NCBI RefSeq assembly: GCF_963259705.1
Contig: NC_081861.1
Location: forward strand, 65,391,623 to 65,455,622
Origin: Myotis daubentonii
Taxonomy: Eukaryota; Chordata; Mammalia; Chiroptera; Vespertilionidae
Reading direction: 5' to 3'
Length of the DNA stretch: 64,000 nucleotides
The position numbers were made by a program, and so were the translations under genes. Under the pieces are notes generated by a model, which worked only from the letters and a program-made list of their open reading frames with translations, did not search any database and was not told the origin of the DNA. Below, in pieces: positions 47,052-58,675 of the stretch (position 1 is the stretch's first letter; each line of letters begins with the position of its first letter).

Positions 47052-48195
47052 TCCTATATAGTAAAAGGGTAATATGCCTCCCAGCACCGGGATCAGCGGG
47101 ATCAGCGTGACAAGGGGGCAGCGCCCAAACCCTCTGATCGCCCTGCAGCTCTATGTGTGACAGGGGGCGGGGCCACAACCTCCCTATCAGCCCTGCACTG
47201 TTCCTGACAGGGGAATGCGCCCCAACCCCCTGATCGGCCCTGCTCTGTGCCTGATAGGGGGGAGCTCCCCAACCTCCTAATCACCCTGCGGCTCTGTGTG
47301 TGACAGGGTGCGGCGCCCCAACCCCCTACCCCACAGGCCCTGCTCTGTGTGCGACAGGGTAGAGCCATAACCTCCCCATCGGCCCTGCCCTGAGTGTGAG
47401 AGTGGCGGTGCCCCAACCCCCTGATTGGCCCTGCTCTGTGGGTGATAGAGGGCAGCGCCCCAACCCCCCACCCCACGGGCCCTGCTCTGTGTGTTGTGTG
47501 TGATGGGGTAGAGCCATAACCTCCCCATCGGCCTGCCCTGAATGTGACAGTGGCCATGCCCCAACCCCCTGATCGGCCCTGCTCTGTGGGTGATAGAGGG
47601 CGGCGCCCAAAACCCCTGATCCGCCCTGCTCTGTTAATGATGGGGGAGCTCCCCAACCCCCTGATCGGCCCTGCTCTGTGGGTGATAGAGGGCGGCGCCC
47701 AAAACCCCTGATCCGCCCTGCTCTGTTAATGATGGGGGAGCTCCCCAACCCCCTGATCGGCCCTGCTCTGTTTGTGACAGGGACCAGCACCCCAACCCCC
47801 GATTGGCCCTGCTCTGTGCTTGACGGGGTGGCGCCGCATCCTCCCCATTGACCCTGCCTTGAGTGTGACAGGGGGCGGTGCCCCAACCCCCCAATCGGCC
47901 CTACCCTGAGCGTGACTGAGGGTGGCATCGCAACCTCCCAATCCGCCCTGCTCTGTGCATGACAGGGGCCGGCACCCCAATTCCCCAATTGGCCCTGCTC
48001 TGAGCCCGACCAGGGGCTGCACCTAGGGATTAGGCCTGCCCTCTGCCACCCGGGAGCAGGCCTAAGCCAGCAGGTCATTATCTCCTGAGGGGTCCCAGAC
48101 TGCGAGAGGGCACAGGCTGGGCTGAGGGACCCTCCCTCCCCCCAAGTGCACAAATAGAGGGCGGCGCCCCAAATTTTTGTGCACCGGGCCTCTAG
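47052..48195 (+). mobile_element. Helitron type C (composite B+C)
   Basis: Starts TCCTATATAGTAAAAGGG. More than 15 minisatellite units of about 45-52 bp follow, including an exact ~85-bp local duplication (47586-47670 repeated at 47671-47755). 3' CTAG lies at 48192-48195. The 3' hairpin carries a 19-nt insertion (48155-48173). Confidence 0.9.
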
Positions 48196-48504
48196 TCTAT
48201 TATATAAAAGCCTAAGCAACCGAACGACCAAACGAACGACCGGTCGACCGGTCCTTATGATGCACACTGACCACCATGGGGCAGATGCTCAATACAGGAG
48301 TTGCCCCCTGGTGGTCAGTGTGCTCCCACAGCCAACCTCCCATGGCCTCTCCCACCAGCCAACAGACCCTGATGGCTGCAATCGGGATGGACAGCCAACT
48401 TCCTACTGCCCCTTCTACCTCCCCCAACCAACCTCCCTTGGCCCTGATTGCTGGCCAGGCCGAGGGACCCCACCTGTGCACCAATTCGTGCACTGGGCCT
48501 CTAG
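48196..48504 (+). mobile_element. Helitron type A, in tandem behind the composite
   Basis: Begins TCTATTATATAAAAGCC directly after CTAG of the previous unit; ends CTAG at 48501-48504. The CTCF-like pair is present with one mismatch per arm (48271-48284 and 48301-48314). Confidence 0.9.
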
Positions 48505-48886
48505 TCTTGATATGAATGAACAGCTTCCTTCTCTGCTACTTCATGGTGATGAAGCCTATCGTATCATCATTGCTAAGTGTGGAATTGTCACTTCCAGCTA
48601 TCACACATAAAAAGTACAACTATTATTTCACCTCAATTAAATCAAAGCCACTAAAAATCTGAAAATATACATAATGAAGATACTATGAAAGATAATTTTT
48701 AAATGTTTCTTGTGAAATATGCAATTATTGGAGTTTCCATTTCTATTGTTTTCTAACACTTTTATAAACATTTTGTTTTTTCGGGGAAATTTTTTTCTCA
48801 TGCATTTTCCCTCCAATTTATTTGAATTTTTCTCTATCAGTTTGTGGGTGAAGAGGAATATAAAACCAAATGCTGAGAGATAAGAA
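48505..48886. other. unassigned
   Basis: Non-coding AT-rich sequence, nothing recognised. Confidence 0.4.
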
Positions 48887-48894
48887 TAAGTTGT

Positions 48895-49110
48895 TAACTG
48901 GCTGGTGTGCTCAGTGGTTGAACATCAACCCATGAACCAGGAGGTCAGGATTTGATTCCTGGTCAGAGCACATGCCCGGATTGTGGACTTGATCCTCAGT
49001 AGGGAGTGTACAGGAGGCACCCAACCCATGATTCTCTCATTACTGATGTTTCTCTTTCTCTGTCTCCCTCTTTCTCTCTGAAGTCAATAAAAACATTTTT
49101 TTTAAAAAAG
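48895..49110 (+). mobile_element. Ves SINE (diverged)
   Basis: Plus-strand Ves with a weak 8-bp duplication TAAGTTGT (48887-48894 and 49116-49123). Confidence 0.85.
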
Positions 49111-49204
49111 AGGTTTAAGTTGTCATATGTTGACTTATGCACTCCCTTCATTTTGAAGAGGAAGTATATGTAATAGATTAAAAGGGAACTAATCATATTT
49201 CTTA

Positions 49205-49428
49205 CTAGAGGCCCGATGCATGAAAATTTGTGCAAGAGTAGGCCTTCCTTCACCTGGCTGCTAGCACCACACTGGCTTCCCTCTGGCACCCGGGACCCAG
49301 GCTTCCCTCCCTCCAGCCGGCCACAGACACCAGGACCCCGGCTGGCTTCCCCCAATCCCGGCTTTGTCAGGAATGATGTCCAGAAGAGGTCTGATCTAAT
49401 TAGCATATTACCCTTTTATTATTATAGA
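49205..49428 (-). mobile_element. Helitron, short
   Basis: 3' CTAG at 49205 after A49204; 5' TC ends at 49428. Sister of 17046-17264. Confidence 0.9.
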
Positions 49429-50824
49429 TATCACTAGTTTGAAAATGTTTTTCTTCTATCTCAAGATTTGCTTTAAAAAAAATTAGCTATTCGGTTTGTG
49501 TACATTTTTCTTTTCCTGTGACTTTAGCATTATAAATAGGAAGCTAATGGAATCAATCGGATATCTCCAGAAATACAATATATGATCCACTCATTTTTAG
49601 ATGCTCAAGTCCATTCAAAATTGCATTCTGGTGTGCTTTGAATAAACAATCACTGTAGAGGTATGCTGTCCCAAGCGTGCATGGTATTAAAGAATACATC
49701 ATATAGCAGTGATAATGAAACTTGTGGAGGATAAAAAATCCTAAAGTAAATATCAGTGTAATATGTGGGATGTAATAAAATTGTGCTTGGAAAATTGGTG
49801 AAACTAAAATATAAAATATGGATTGGGACATTATGAAGAAATTACCTATTTGTAGTAAAATTTAGAATATAAATTATGGGCCACTTTCTTTTGTATGTAG
49901 TATTACTTAAATTAAAGCAATAGAAAACACGTATAACCATTTAATATTTATTTAATGCAAACATTAACCATTTTTTAAATTTCCAAGTTTTAAGATAATT
50001 GTATGATTTTTTTAATGTTTCATTATTTGTGTTACATACACAGACCTACAATGACATATGCCTGTATGCAGGTATGTATTCATATGCTTGGGTATGTATG
50101 TGCATATATATATATATATATACATGTGTGTCTCTTTGTGTAAATATATTTTATTCTTAGTGCCAAAAACTACTTTAAAAAATTTATGAATGAATAAAAA
50201 GTGCCAAAGACTTCATTTCCACAGCTCTTGTATCTGTACAGAGTAAAGCAGAATAAATCAAGAGAATTGCTTAATTTTGAAATAAGTAAGCCAATTATTA
50301 AACAGTTAAAATTACTTCTCCCTAGATATTCCACTGACAGTCTCTGCTCAGCTATTAATATCCTACTACAATTTGTACAAGAAATAAGATCTAGTCACCT
50401 GCCTCAATTTATTTCCTGGGCCTTCCTCCTGGAATAGGAGAAAAAATGGATATTAGTCCACTTAATAAATCTTTCCTCATTAAGCCTAAATTCAGAATGA
50501 AATTGGGGGTAACTAATATAAGCTGTCTTTGCAGACCTGCTCACTCACAATTTCAGGCTAAAACATTAGTAGTACTTAGTAGTACACAGGAATTCAGCTA
50601 TCTTGCATTTTAAGAGAGAAAATATTGACCTAACAACTAATGTGCAGGAAAATTAATAACTCTTCATAGACTTTATCCATTTTCTTCTATTGTATTGTTC
50701 CTTCTCATGACAAGAGACTTTTTGTATAGTTGAGGTATTTTATATCTTCTAGGTATCTTACCTGTTTTCTTTTCTGTGCTGCAACTATTTCTTACAAATG
50801 TATTCCTGGTATACTGACTTTTTA
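49429..50824. other. unassigned, small (AT)n
   Basis: Non-coding. An (AT)n run lies at 50104-50121. No gene or repeat family recognised. Confidence 0.45.
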
Positions 50825-51619
50825 TTAATCGATAAGCTTTATTTTTATAGCAGTTTGAGGTTCACAGCAAAATTCTGTGCAAAACTCCGAAAGTTGCCAT
50901 ATATCGCCTATCGCCAAACATTCAAAATGTCTCTCATTATTGACATCCCATATCCCCAGACCTTGACACATAACTATCACTCAAAGTTTATATTAGTGTT
51001 CAACCTTGATATACATTTGATGATTTTTAATTTTTTATTAAATTTATTGGGATGACACTTTGTTAATACGATTATATAGGTTTTAAGTGTACAATTCTAT
51101 GATATATGATCTGTATATTGCATTGTGTGTCCACCACCGAAAGTCAAATCATCTATATTTGATCCCCTTTACCTTTTACTAACCCCTACCCCCATCACTC
51201 TGGTAACCACCATACTGTTGTCTGTGTTTATGAGATTTTTTTTTGTTGTTGTTCATGTTTGTTCAATTGTTGCTTTTAGTTTTATATCCCACATATGAGT
51301 GAAAACACGGTTCTTGACTTTTCTGACTTAATTTGCTTAGCACGATATTCTCAAGATTTATCCAGGTTGTCCCAAATGGTGGTATTTCATCTTTTCTCAT
51401 GGCTGAATAGTATCCCATTGTATATATGTACCACAACTGTATCATTCTATGATTTTTGACAAAAGCATAATTGTATAAATCTGCCATTGTAATATCATAC
51501 AAAACAGTTCCATGGCCCTAAAACTCCTTTGTACTCTGCCTGTTCATCCTTCCCTACCACCAACACCTGGCAACCACTGATCTTCTTTCTAGTTTTGCCT
51601 CTTTCAGAATCTCATATAA

Positions 51620-51903
51620 TTAGGCCCTAGCTGGTTTGGCTCAGTGATAGAGCATCAACCCGAGGACTGAAGGGTCCTGGGTTTGATTCTGGGTCAAGGG
51701 AATGTACCCAGGTTGCAGGATCGATCCCCAACACCCTGCCCCAGTTGGGGTTCATGTGGGAGGCACCCAATTGATGTGTCTCTCTCACATCGATGTTTCT
51801 CTCCCCCTGTCGCTCCCCCTCCCTTCCACTCTCTAAAATTCAGTGGAAAAATATCCTTGGGTGAGGATTAACTACAACAACAACAACAACAAAGTGAAAA
51901 AAA
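51620..51903 (+). mobile_element. Ves SINE, long-tail variant
   Basis: Plus-strand Ves whose 3' end continues through 'tccttgggtgaggattaact' into (ACA)n. Duplication TCATATAA (51612-51619 and 51904-51911). Confidence 0.9.
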
Positions 51904-52711
51904 TCATATAAGTGGAATCCAACAGCATGTAGCCTTTGCAGATTGGCTTCTTTCATCTAGTAATATGCATTTAAGGTTCCTCCACATATTTTCATGCTAT
52001 AATAGCTCATTTCTTTTTAGTGTTGAATAATATTCCATTGTTTAGATGTACTACAGTTTATTTATCTATTAGCCTACTGAAAGACTTCTTGGTTGATTAC
52101 GAGTTTTGGCCACTATGAACACAGCTGTCATAAATACTTGTGTGGGTTTTGTGTTGTCATAAGTTTTCAATTCCTCTAGGTAAATACCAAGGAGCATGGT
52201 TGTTGATTCATATGGTATGGTAAAATATGTTCAATTTTGTAAGAAAATGCAAAACTGTCTTAAAAATTAGCTGCACCATTTTGTATTTGTCCAAGCAATG
52301 AATGAGAGATCTTGTTTCATATCCTTGCCAGCATCTGGTGTCAGAGCTTTAGACTGTGACCATTCTACTAGGTATAGTGGTATCTCATTTTTTAAATTTA
52401 CAATTTCCTAATGAGATGGAATATTGAATATCTTTTCATATGCTTATTTGCTATCTGTGTATTATCTTTGGTGAATTATCTCTTCATGTCTTTTGCACAC
52501 TTTAAAATCAGATTGTTTATTTTCAAATTCATGAGTTGTAAGAGTTCTTTGTTTATTTTGGATAACAAATACTTTATTTGCAAATATTTCATCCCTGTCT
52601 GTGGCTTGTCTTCTCATTCTTTTGAGAGTCTTTAATTGAGCTGTTTTAAATTTTAATCAAGTCCAATTTATTATTTCCCATATGTTTTTTTCTAAGAGTT
52701 TTATAATTTTA

Positions 52712-53576
52712 CTAGAGGCCCGGTGCACAAAAATTTGTGCACTCGGGGGGGAGGGGGGGTTCCTCAGCCCGGCCTGTGCCCTCTCGCAGTCTGGGACCCC
52801 TCGGGAGATAACGACCTGCTGGCTTAGGCCCGCTCCCAGGTGGCAGAGGTCAGGCCCAATCCCTAGGTGCAGCCCCTGGTCATGCTCAGAGCAGGGCTGA
52901 TTGGGGAGTTGGGGCACTGCCCCTGTCATGCACAGAGCAGGGCGGATCGGGAGGTTGCATTGCCACCCTCAGTCACGCTCAGGATAGGGCCGAATGGGGG
53001 TTTGGGGCACCGCCCTGTCACACTCAAGGCAGGGTCGATGGGCAGGTTGTGGCGCCACCCCCTGTCACGCACAGAGCAGGGCCAGTCAGGGGGTTGGGGA
53101 CCTCCCCCTGTCACTCACAGAGCAGGGCCCATCAGGGGGGTTGGGGCTCCGTACCCTGTCACGCACAGAGCAGGGTTGATCAGGGGGTAGGGGAGCTCCC
53201 TTCTGTTACGTACAGAGCAGGGCCCATCAGGGGGTTGGGGAGCTCCCCCCTGTCATGCACAGAGCAGGGCGGATCAGGGGGTTGGGGCACCACACCCTGT
53301 CACACTCAGGGCAGGGCTGATGGGGAGGTTATGGCTCTACCCTGTCACACACAGAGTAGGGCCCATGGGGGGGGGGGTGTTGGGGCGCCTTCCCCTGTCA
53401 CACACAGAGCAGGGCCGATCAGGGGGTTGTGGCCCCGCCCCCTGTCACACACAGAGCCGCAGGGCGATCAGGGGGTTTGGGCGCTGCCCCCTGTCATGCT
53501 GATCCCGGTGCCGGGAGGCCTCGTGGCTCCGCTGATCCCAGTGCTGGGAGGCATATTACCCTTTTACTATATAGGA
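52712..53576 (-). mobile_element. Helitron type C (composite C+B, minus)
   Basis: 3' CTAG at 52712 after A52711 with hairpin GTGCACAAATTTTTGTGCAC. Minisatellite units run across 52860-53490. The 5' end TCCTATATAGTAAAAGGG joins type B at 53576/53577. Confidence 0.91.
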
Positions 53577-54219
53577 TAGAGGCCTGGTGCACGGGTGGGG
53601 GCCGGCTGGTTTGCCCTGAAGGGTGTCCTGGATCAGGGTGGGGGTCCCCACTGGGGTGCCTGGCCAGCCTGATTGAGGGGCTGATGGCTGTTTGCAGCTG
53701 GTCACACACCCTTCAGGGTGGGGGTCCCCACTGGGTTGCCTGGCCAGTCTGGGTGAGGGGCTGAGGGCTCTTTTCAGGCTGGCGGGTGACTGAAGCTCCC
53801 AACCGCTCCTTTTTTCTTTCTTTTTTTTTATTTTGGGCCAGCTTTAGCTCTGAGGCTCCAGCTTTTAGGCCTCCGCTGCTGAAAGCAGGTTTCTGGCCTT
53901 TGTTTACCTTCTGTATTTGAAACAATGTTGTGATCCTGCTGGCTGAAGCACAGACGACTAAAACAGGTTTCTGTGGTTTTGTTTAGCTTCTATATTTGTA
54001 ACATAGTTGCTTAGAGTTGCAGCTCAGAGGCCGGCAGCGGCAGGCGGGGAACGTTGGATTCCTCCGTCACTGAAGCAAGCAAGCCTCATGTTCGCTTTAA
54101 GCTGCCTGGCTTCCGGCCGCCATCTTGGCTGGCAGTTAATTTGCATATTGCCCTGATTAGCCAATGGGAAGGGTAGCGGTCGTACACTAATTACCATGTT
54201 TCTCTTTTATTAGATAGGA
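53577..54219 (-). mobile_element. Helitron type B (composite C+B, minus)
   Basis: Two ~80-bp units, an A/T-rich homopolymer spacer near 53812-53835, a YY1-like motif and 5' TCCTATCTAATAAAAGAG at 54219. Confidence 0.9.
54115..54127 (-). promoter_or_regulatory. YY1-like motif in Helitron B
   Basis: GGCCGCCATCTTG on plus, i.e. CAAGATGGCGGCC on minus: identical to 28327-28339. Confidence 0.5.
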
Positions 54220-54400
54220 TTACTTATGTTTAGGTCTTCAATCTATTTTGAGGTGATTTTTGGATTATATTTAGGAATGTAGTATAACTTCATTATTTGG
54301 AATGTGAATATATAATTTTCCCAATTCCAGTTATTGAAAAGACATTATTCCTTTCCCCCTGTGAATGGTGTTGGTACCTTTATCAAAAATCACATGACCA

Positions 54401-55246
54401 GCCTGGCCTCATGGCTCAGTGGTTGTACATCAACCTATTGTAGACGAAAGGGGCCACATGCTGACCTGAGAAGCTCAGGGGAGGCCTGCATGGCGGTCTT
54501 GCAAACTCAGAGACCTAAAGTAACCACAAAGGATGGTCTGAAATTAAACTTTAACTAAAGCAGTTATGATGGGCAGTTACGTCCTAGGCCAGTATCTTTA
54601 CTGACAAGGTCAACCTTTACCTTAACTGAGCCTATCTGTCTTTTTGTATTTATGATAACATACCCTCGAAATGTCTGGGTAACTTGTAACTTCCCTTTTT
54701 CTGGAGCCCCTGGGGCACAACCTAATGTGCTGGGCACCAAAACACACACCACAACTTCCTTCATTTTCATGTTAATTGATCCTGTACCCACCTAATTATG
54801 TGTCCATCATTTTACTTTTTATCCAATCCCAGGGGTTTCTCCTGCTTTGCTTCATCGCTCCTCCTTAATCTATCCCCACTGAATTTCATGTAACCACCTA
54901 TGTCCCTCCTTTGATTGCAAATGTATAAATACAAATGTAACCCCGCCATTCTCCGGAGCATTATCTCAATTTGTTGAGGTTCTGCTTCCCGGGGTATGTC
55001 GACACTTTGGCTCAAATAAACTCACAAAAATTCTTTACAGGTTTCAATGTTTTTTTTTTTTTTTACGTTAACATTAAGAACCAGGAGATCACTGTTTGGT
55101 TCCTCATTCGGGCACATGCCTGGGTTACGGGCTCCATACCCAGTGTGAAGGGTGCAAGAGGCAACTGATCAATCATTCTCTCTCATCGTTGATGTTTCTA
55201 TCTCTCCCTCTGCCTTACTCTCTGAAATCAATAAAAATATATTTTA
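54401..55246 (+). mobile_element. Ves SINE split by an LTR
   Basis: Plus-strand Ves (54401-54438 and 55074-55246). Duplication AAAATCACATGACCA (54386-54400) and AAAATCATATGACCA (55247-55261). Confidence 0.88.
54439..55073 (+). mobile_element. solo LTR, probably ERV class I
   Basis: A 635-bp insert inside the Ves. It starts TGTAGACGAAAGGGG and ends GTTAACA, with a TATA box (TGTATAAATACA, about 54927) and AATAAA (about 55015). I see no matching 4-6 bp duplication, so the exact ends are uncertain. Confidence 0.7.
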
Positions 55247-56180
55247 AAAATCATATGACCATATATGGGAAGATTTATTTCTGATCCCTTATTCTGTACC
55301 TTTTACTTTCATGTCAGTACCACAGTGTTTAAATTACTGTTGCTTTGTAGTACATTTAAATTTTATATTAGAATTTTTTACATCTGAAAAAATCATCACA
55401 GATTTTGATGGGGATTGCATTGAATTTATAGATCACTTTGAGTAGAACTGACATCTTAAAAATATTACATCTTCCAATCCATGAATAGTGTATGATTTTT
55501 CATTATTTGACTTCTTGCGCTTTTTCTGCAACATTTTATTTATTTTGGTGTACAAGTCTTTCTCCTTCTTAGTTAAGTTTATTTGTAAGTATTTTATTCT
55601 TTCTTATACTACTGTAAATGGAATTATATGTTTTCTTTTCAGATGGTCCATAGTTAGTGTATAGAAAAGCAAAATATTTTTGTTTGTTGATTTTACATGC
55701 TGGAAATTTACTTAATCTGCTTATTTGTTCTAAAAGTTTTATTTTTTCTGCATGTGGAATCTTTAAGGGTTTCTGCATATCAGACATGATCAGATATAAT
55801 TTTTAATATTCCTTTCCAATTTGAATGCCTTTTTCCTTATATTATAGCTAGAACTTCCAAAACTATGTTAAATAGAAGTGGTTAAAGTGAATATCTTTGT
55901 CTTGTTCCTGGCCTTACAGGAAAAGCTTTTATTTCTTTTCCATTGGGTATAAAGCTAGCTGTGGAAATTTCATATATGATCTTTATTATGATGAGGTCAT
56001 TTCCTTCTAGTCCTGAGATGCTAGTGCATGCATTTTTTCTCGTCATTATGTTAACACATTGTATTACAACGACTGAATTCTGCATGTTTAACTATTATTC
56101 AATTTTGTCTTGGTGTGTAATCCTTGCAATATACTATCAAATTCAGTTTACTGGAGTTCGGTCAGGATTTTTGTATTGAC

Positions 56181-56294
56181 ATTTATATGGTACTATTATC
56201 AGTGGAAGTGAGATGTCCTCTTCCCCATTGGGTGCTTAACGTGGGGTCTTTATGATATATCAAGAAACATAATTTTCTGAGACTCATATGGGAG
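56181..56294. other. unassigned left flank of the ERV
   Basis: Short non-coding stretch. The true LTR start lies somewhere near its right edge. Confidence 0.3.
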
Positions 56295-56940
56295 GATGAG
56301 TGATTTTTATTTGCATAGAATTAAAGCAGGAATTTTGGGGGAACATAGGCAGGCTTAGGGATTTTTTAGAATTAGAGTCCATGGAAATGCCCGGGGCTGC
56401 AGACTGGGAGAAGGTACATTTCCATAACACAAGGAAGCCAGATGCAGTTGTATTTCCATAAGACAAGGAAGTAGCAACAGGTATATTTCATAAGACAAGG
56501 GAACTGGAAGTAGCCAAGAAAGGTCTATATTTACAAAATAAAGAGAAGGAAGCCTTTCATTCAGATGGAAAAGAAGAAAGCCCAGATGAATGGAAGGACT
56601 ATGAGGCAAGGGAGCCTCACATGCACCATGTGAGGTTTGACCTTTGAGCTCAGGGGTTGCTATAGTGACCAACTCAAAGGAGAATATTGACCAATCAGAG
56701 GGGATATCAGGACACAAGAACTGCAGCCTTTATAAGCCCTAGAGAAAAGGGACTCAGTGGGACCCTTTCCCCCTCCCTAAATGGGAGTCCATTCCATGGG
56801 ACTCTTAACTCTCCCCACGTGGGAGTCTGTACTTATTCTTCAATAAATCTCCACCTTTGCTGTACCACTTTCTGTCCGTGGATTCATTCTTCAATTCCGC
56901 TGGACAGAGGATCTGGGTTCCAGTTCAAAAATTCGGTATC
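56295..56940 (+). mobile_element. ERV 5' LTR (class I type), approximate ends
   Basis: Contains TATA (TTTATAAGCC, about 56731), polyA signal CAATAAAT (about 56841) and a pyrimidine-rich R/U5. It is about 80% alike by eye to 58170-58675 in the same orientation. The divergence implies an old insertion. Confidence 0.75.
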
Positions 56941-58169
56941 AGAATTACATCTCTGTGTTTCCAAAGTCCAATATCTCTTAATCCAGTCCTGGAAGACGTG
57001 TAGCTGGGGATTCAGTAGAGCTAGAAGTAAAGTCAGCATTCAAATTTTCCTTTTCATGGTGAAACTGGGTCTGGTACAACATTAGGCTAGTTGCAGTCCA
57101 TTAGTCCATTGTGTAGAGTCTGTTATGCCCAGATTTCAGGATCCCCAAAAGACCACCAGGGAGCCAGCCAAGTCCGATGCAAAAGCAAAAAGAGTCTTTA
57201 TTCGAGCTAGCTCGAGCTCCCCCACCACACTCGCCGATGCAGCCGCAGGAGGCAGAGAGAGAGAGAGCCCTGTGGGAAGAGGGGTTTTATAGGGGGCTTG
57301 GAGTAAGGGGAGGAGAGAGGACTGTGGGCCCTGCCGATTGGCCAGGTGCAAGTCGGGGTCTTGTTACACAGGATGTGGTTGTGTCTATGGCTCGCACTTC
57401 CCCTGATTGTCATTGGTTAGTTTAAAGAAATCCTAGGTGTGGCTAGCAGAGGCTTGGGCTTCCGGGAAGAAGCTCCTTGCTGAGCACATGGCTAATGGCT
57501 ACTGCCCCAAAATGGAGGATCTGGGGTAAGATGGAGGGCGTAGCCCTTGCCCTTTCAGAGTCCACATGGCCATGAGCCATGTGGTCAAGTGCAGGGGAGT
57601 CATGAGAGTGTGCCAGTATCCAAGAGGGCAAGAGCAAACTTTTTTTTTTAGGAGATTAAGTATCTCAAATCTTTCCATGCTTATAGTGGCCATGTCTATT
57701 CTGGCCATGACCTATTCCCAGGTGTGACTGACAGACAAATGCCTTTCCTATGCCACTCAGACTTTACTGAGCATGTGTCTATTCTCCACCCTGTCTAGTC
57801 CCTTCCCCCAGTGATCTGCAGGGAATAGACTGGTGACTTCCTGGGGAAACTTAAACTACAGCTTACCTGCAAAGCTGCACAAATGCATGTCTATAATATT
57901 TGCCCCTCCCCTTGCTAATTTACCAATGTAGTAAACAAGCAATCAGGTATTTAATAAGGGCATGCCTATGAAAACACAAGGAAAAACAAAGGTTAATGAT
58001 CAGAGCAAATCATAAACCAGTTTCTGAGTCAGTAAGGCTGTCAGTTGAGAAGATTTTTAGATGTATCATTAAAAGTTTATTTTGCTGGAATGAATCAAGC
58101 ATTGACAAACTGATACCCTTCTTACCTGCAGTTTGACTATCTCTGGTGATGTCATCATGAAATAGGAAT
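56941..58169 (+). mobile_element. ERV internal remnant, non-coding
   Basis: Between two like-oriented LTRs. Without the nested LTR only about 0.8 kb remains, and no gag, pol or env frame can be seen. It is a heavily deleted provirus. Confidence 0.6.
57121..57557 (-). mobile_element. nested solo LTR in reverse orientation
   Basis: A 437-bp TG...CA element (TGTTATGCCCAG at left) with a perfect 5-bp duplication GAGTC (57116-57120 and 57558-57562). On minus it has AATAAAGACTC (complement near 57198) and a TATA-like TATAAAACCCC (complement near 57285). It is of a different family from the outer LTRs. Confidence 0.82.
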
Positions 58170-58675
58170 TTTTAGCATTAAAATAGGCAGGTTTAGGGAA
58201 CTTTTAAAATTAAGGGGGTCCATGGAAAAAGCACAGGCTGCAAAGATGCAGAAGGTTACATTTCCATGAGACAGGGAAGTTGGGAGAGGCAGAGCAGTCA
58301 CATTTCCATAAGACAAGGGAACTGGAAGTAGCAAAAGGTCTATATTTACAAAATAAAGAAGGAGGGCTTCATATATCCCATGTGAGGTTTGACCTTTGAG
58401 CTCAGGAGTTGCTCTAGTGACCAAACCAAATGGGAATAGTTGCCAATTAGAGGGGATATCGAGGCACAAAAACTGCAGCCTTTATAAACCAGGGAAAAAG
58501 GAACTTGATGGGACTCTTTCCCCTCCCCACATGGGAGTCTGTACTTATTCTTCAATAAATTTCCACCTTTGCTACCTTCTCTCCATGATTTCATTCTTTG
58601 ACTCCACCGGACAAGAGCTCGGGAACCATCCTGCACAGGGGAACACCTCATGTTTCCAGTCCAAAAATCCCATAT
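58170..58675 (+). mobile_element. ERV 3' LTR (class I type), approximate ends
   Basis: Shares 'gaggtttgacctttgagctc', 'aactgcagcctttataa' and 'ttattcttcaataaat' with 56295-56940. Confidence 0.75.

Larger units (their letters stand above)
50825..56180 (-). mobile_element. antisense L1 sequence, several pieces
   Basis: 50825-51020 is an old L1 3' end ('tagcagtttgaggttcacag'). 51020-51450 is a younger 3' UTR ('aaatttattgggatgacac'). 51450-52711, 54220-54400 and 55262-56180 are ORF2 read in reverse ('cttttctcatggctgaatag', 'ggattgcattgaatttatag'). The order suggests one long copy plus an insertion, cut by Ves, Helitron and LTR elements. Frames are broken. Confidence 0.78.

Noticed and set aside
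47326..48267. A 313-codon open frame on the minus strand
   Set aside because: It runs through the ~47-bp minisatellite of a type C Helitron. The repetitive Gly/Arg/Ser/Thr-rich product follows from the unit, and similar frames occur in the copies at 29250, 53050 and 63490 on either strand.
54435..55077. A clear target duplication for the LTR inside the Ves
   Set aside because: CTAT at left and TTAA at right do not match, so I could not confirm exact ends.
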